A stretch of 8,508 nt of DNA from CAVHXA01 sp963639765 (lineage in GTDB: Bacteria > Bacillota > Clostridia > Oscillospirales > Oscillospiraceae), in the NCBI GenBank assembly GCA_963639765.1, contig CAVHXA010000076.1, forward strand, positions 1-8,508. The letters run 5' to 3'. The notes under the pieces were generated by a model that ran no database searches, was not told where the DNA came from, and saw only the letters and a list, made by a program, of their open reading frames with translations. The translations under genes were made by a program, and so were the position numbers. This document shows positions 8,384 to 8,508 of this stretch, one piece after another (within the stretch, counting starts at the first letter, position 1; every line of letters begins with the position of its first letter).

Positions 8384-8508
8384 ATGACATTCACCTACTT
8401 CAAACCAGACGAACGTAAAGCCGGGGGCGCATATCTGACGATAACCGGGACAGTAAAGAAGCTCAATAATTACGAGCGGCTGATCGTACTGCAAGACGGA
8501 ACGAAGTT
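8384..8508 (+). CDS. YolD-like family protein (3' partial)
   Basis: The visible 41 residues begin MTFTYFKPDERKAGGAY and continue with a TGTVKKLNNYERLIVLQDGTK stretch split here by its two beta strands. This matches the small beta-rich core of YolD-like proteins, where a glycine-tyrosine strand is followed by G-x-V-x-K-[IL]-x-x-x-x-R and a strand ending in DGT, normally followed by an acidic DDI motif that lies beyond the window. YolD-like proteins of Firmicutes commonly sit next to Y-family (UmuC/DinB-like) translesion polymerases and are thought to work with them. The ATG is the only start possible, because a TGA lies in frame at 8372. One base separates it from the preceding stop codon, and no Shine-Dalgarno sequence is visible, so translation probably depends on coupling to the helicase gene. 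The family call rests on a short fragment; another small beta-barrel protein is possible. Confidence 0.68.
   Translation, partial: MTFTYFKPDERKAGGAYLTITGTVKKLNNYERLIVLQDGTK

Noticed and set aside
2..8508. Naming the operon Druantia or DISARM
   Set aside because: Only the giant DUF1998 helicase is shared. No DruH, DruM or other Druantia partner, and no DISARM methyltransferase or phospholipase D gene is in the window, and the UvrD and YolD genes are not standard parts of either.

Overview
The window holds three head-to-tail genes on the + strand with essentially no intergenic DNA, so it reads as part of one operon cut at both ends. A moderate base composition, a textbook GGAGG ribosome binding site and a YolD-like gene (a family typical of Firmicutes) suggest a low-to-moderate GC Gram-positive bacterium, probably of the Clostridia. 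This is an inference; no rRNA or other taxonomic marker is present.

Region 2-6280 encodes a giant (at least 2082-residue) superfamily 2 DEAD/DEAH-box helicase of the DUF1998 / YprA-MrfA type (also seen in DruE of Druantia and in the DISARM helicases). It has cysteine clusters inserted in and around the helicase core, a coiled coil, a DUF1998 metal-binding cluster, a Vsr-like (PD-(D/E)XK superfamily) nuclease-like domain and about 310 further residues I cannot name. The frame stays open to the left edge, so the N-terminus is probably missing. Region 6280-8382 overlaps it by one base and encodes a superfamily 1 UvrD-like helicase fused at its N-terminus to a RelE/ParE toxin-like domain. Region 8384-8508 is the start of a short YolD-like protein, a family usually found beside Y-family translesion polymerases.

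Taken together, an SF2 helicase with a nuclease-like domain, an SF1 helicase with a RelE-like domain and a YolD-like partner point to a DNA-processing module. Two readings compete. One is anti-phage or anti-plasmid defence, like Druantia or DISARM, where giant DUF1998 helicases act. The other is DNA-damage repair or tolerance, like the MrfA helicase combined with a YolD / Y-family polymerase unit. The sequence supports the architecture directly; the biological role is inferred. No tRNA, rRNA, CRISPR array, insertion sequence, terminator or recognisable promoter was seen. No stretch over 300 bases lacks a gene.
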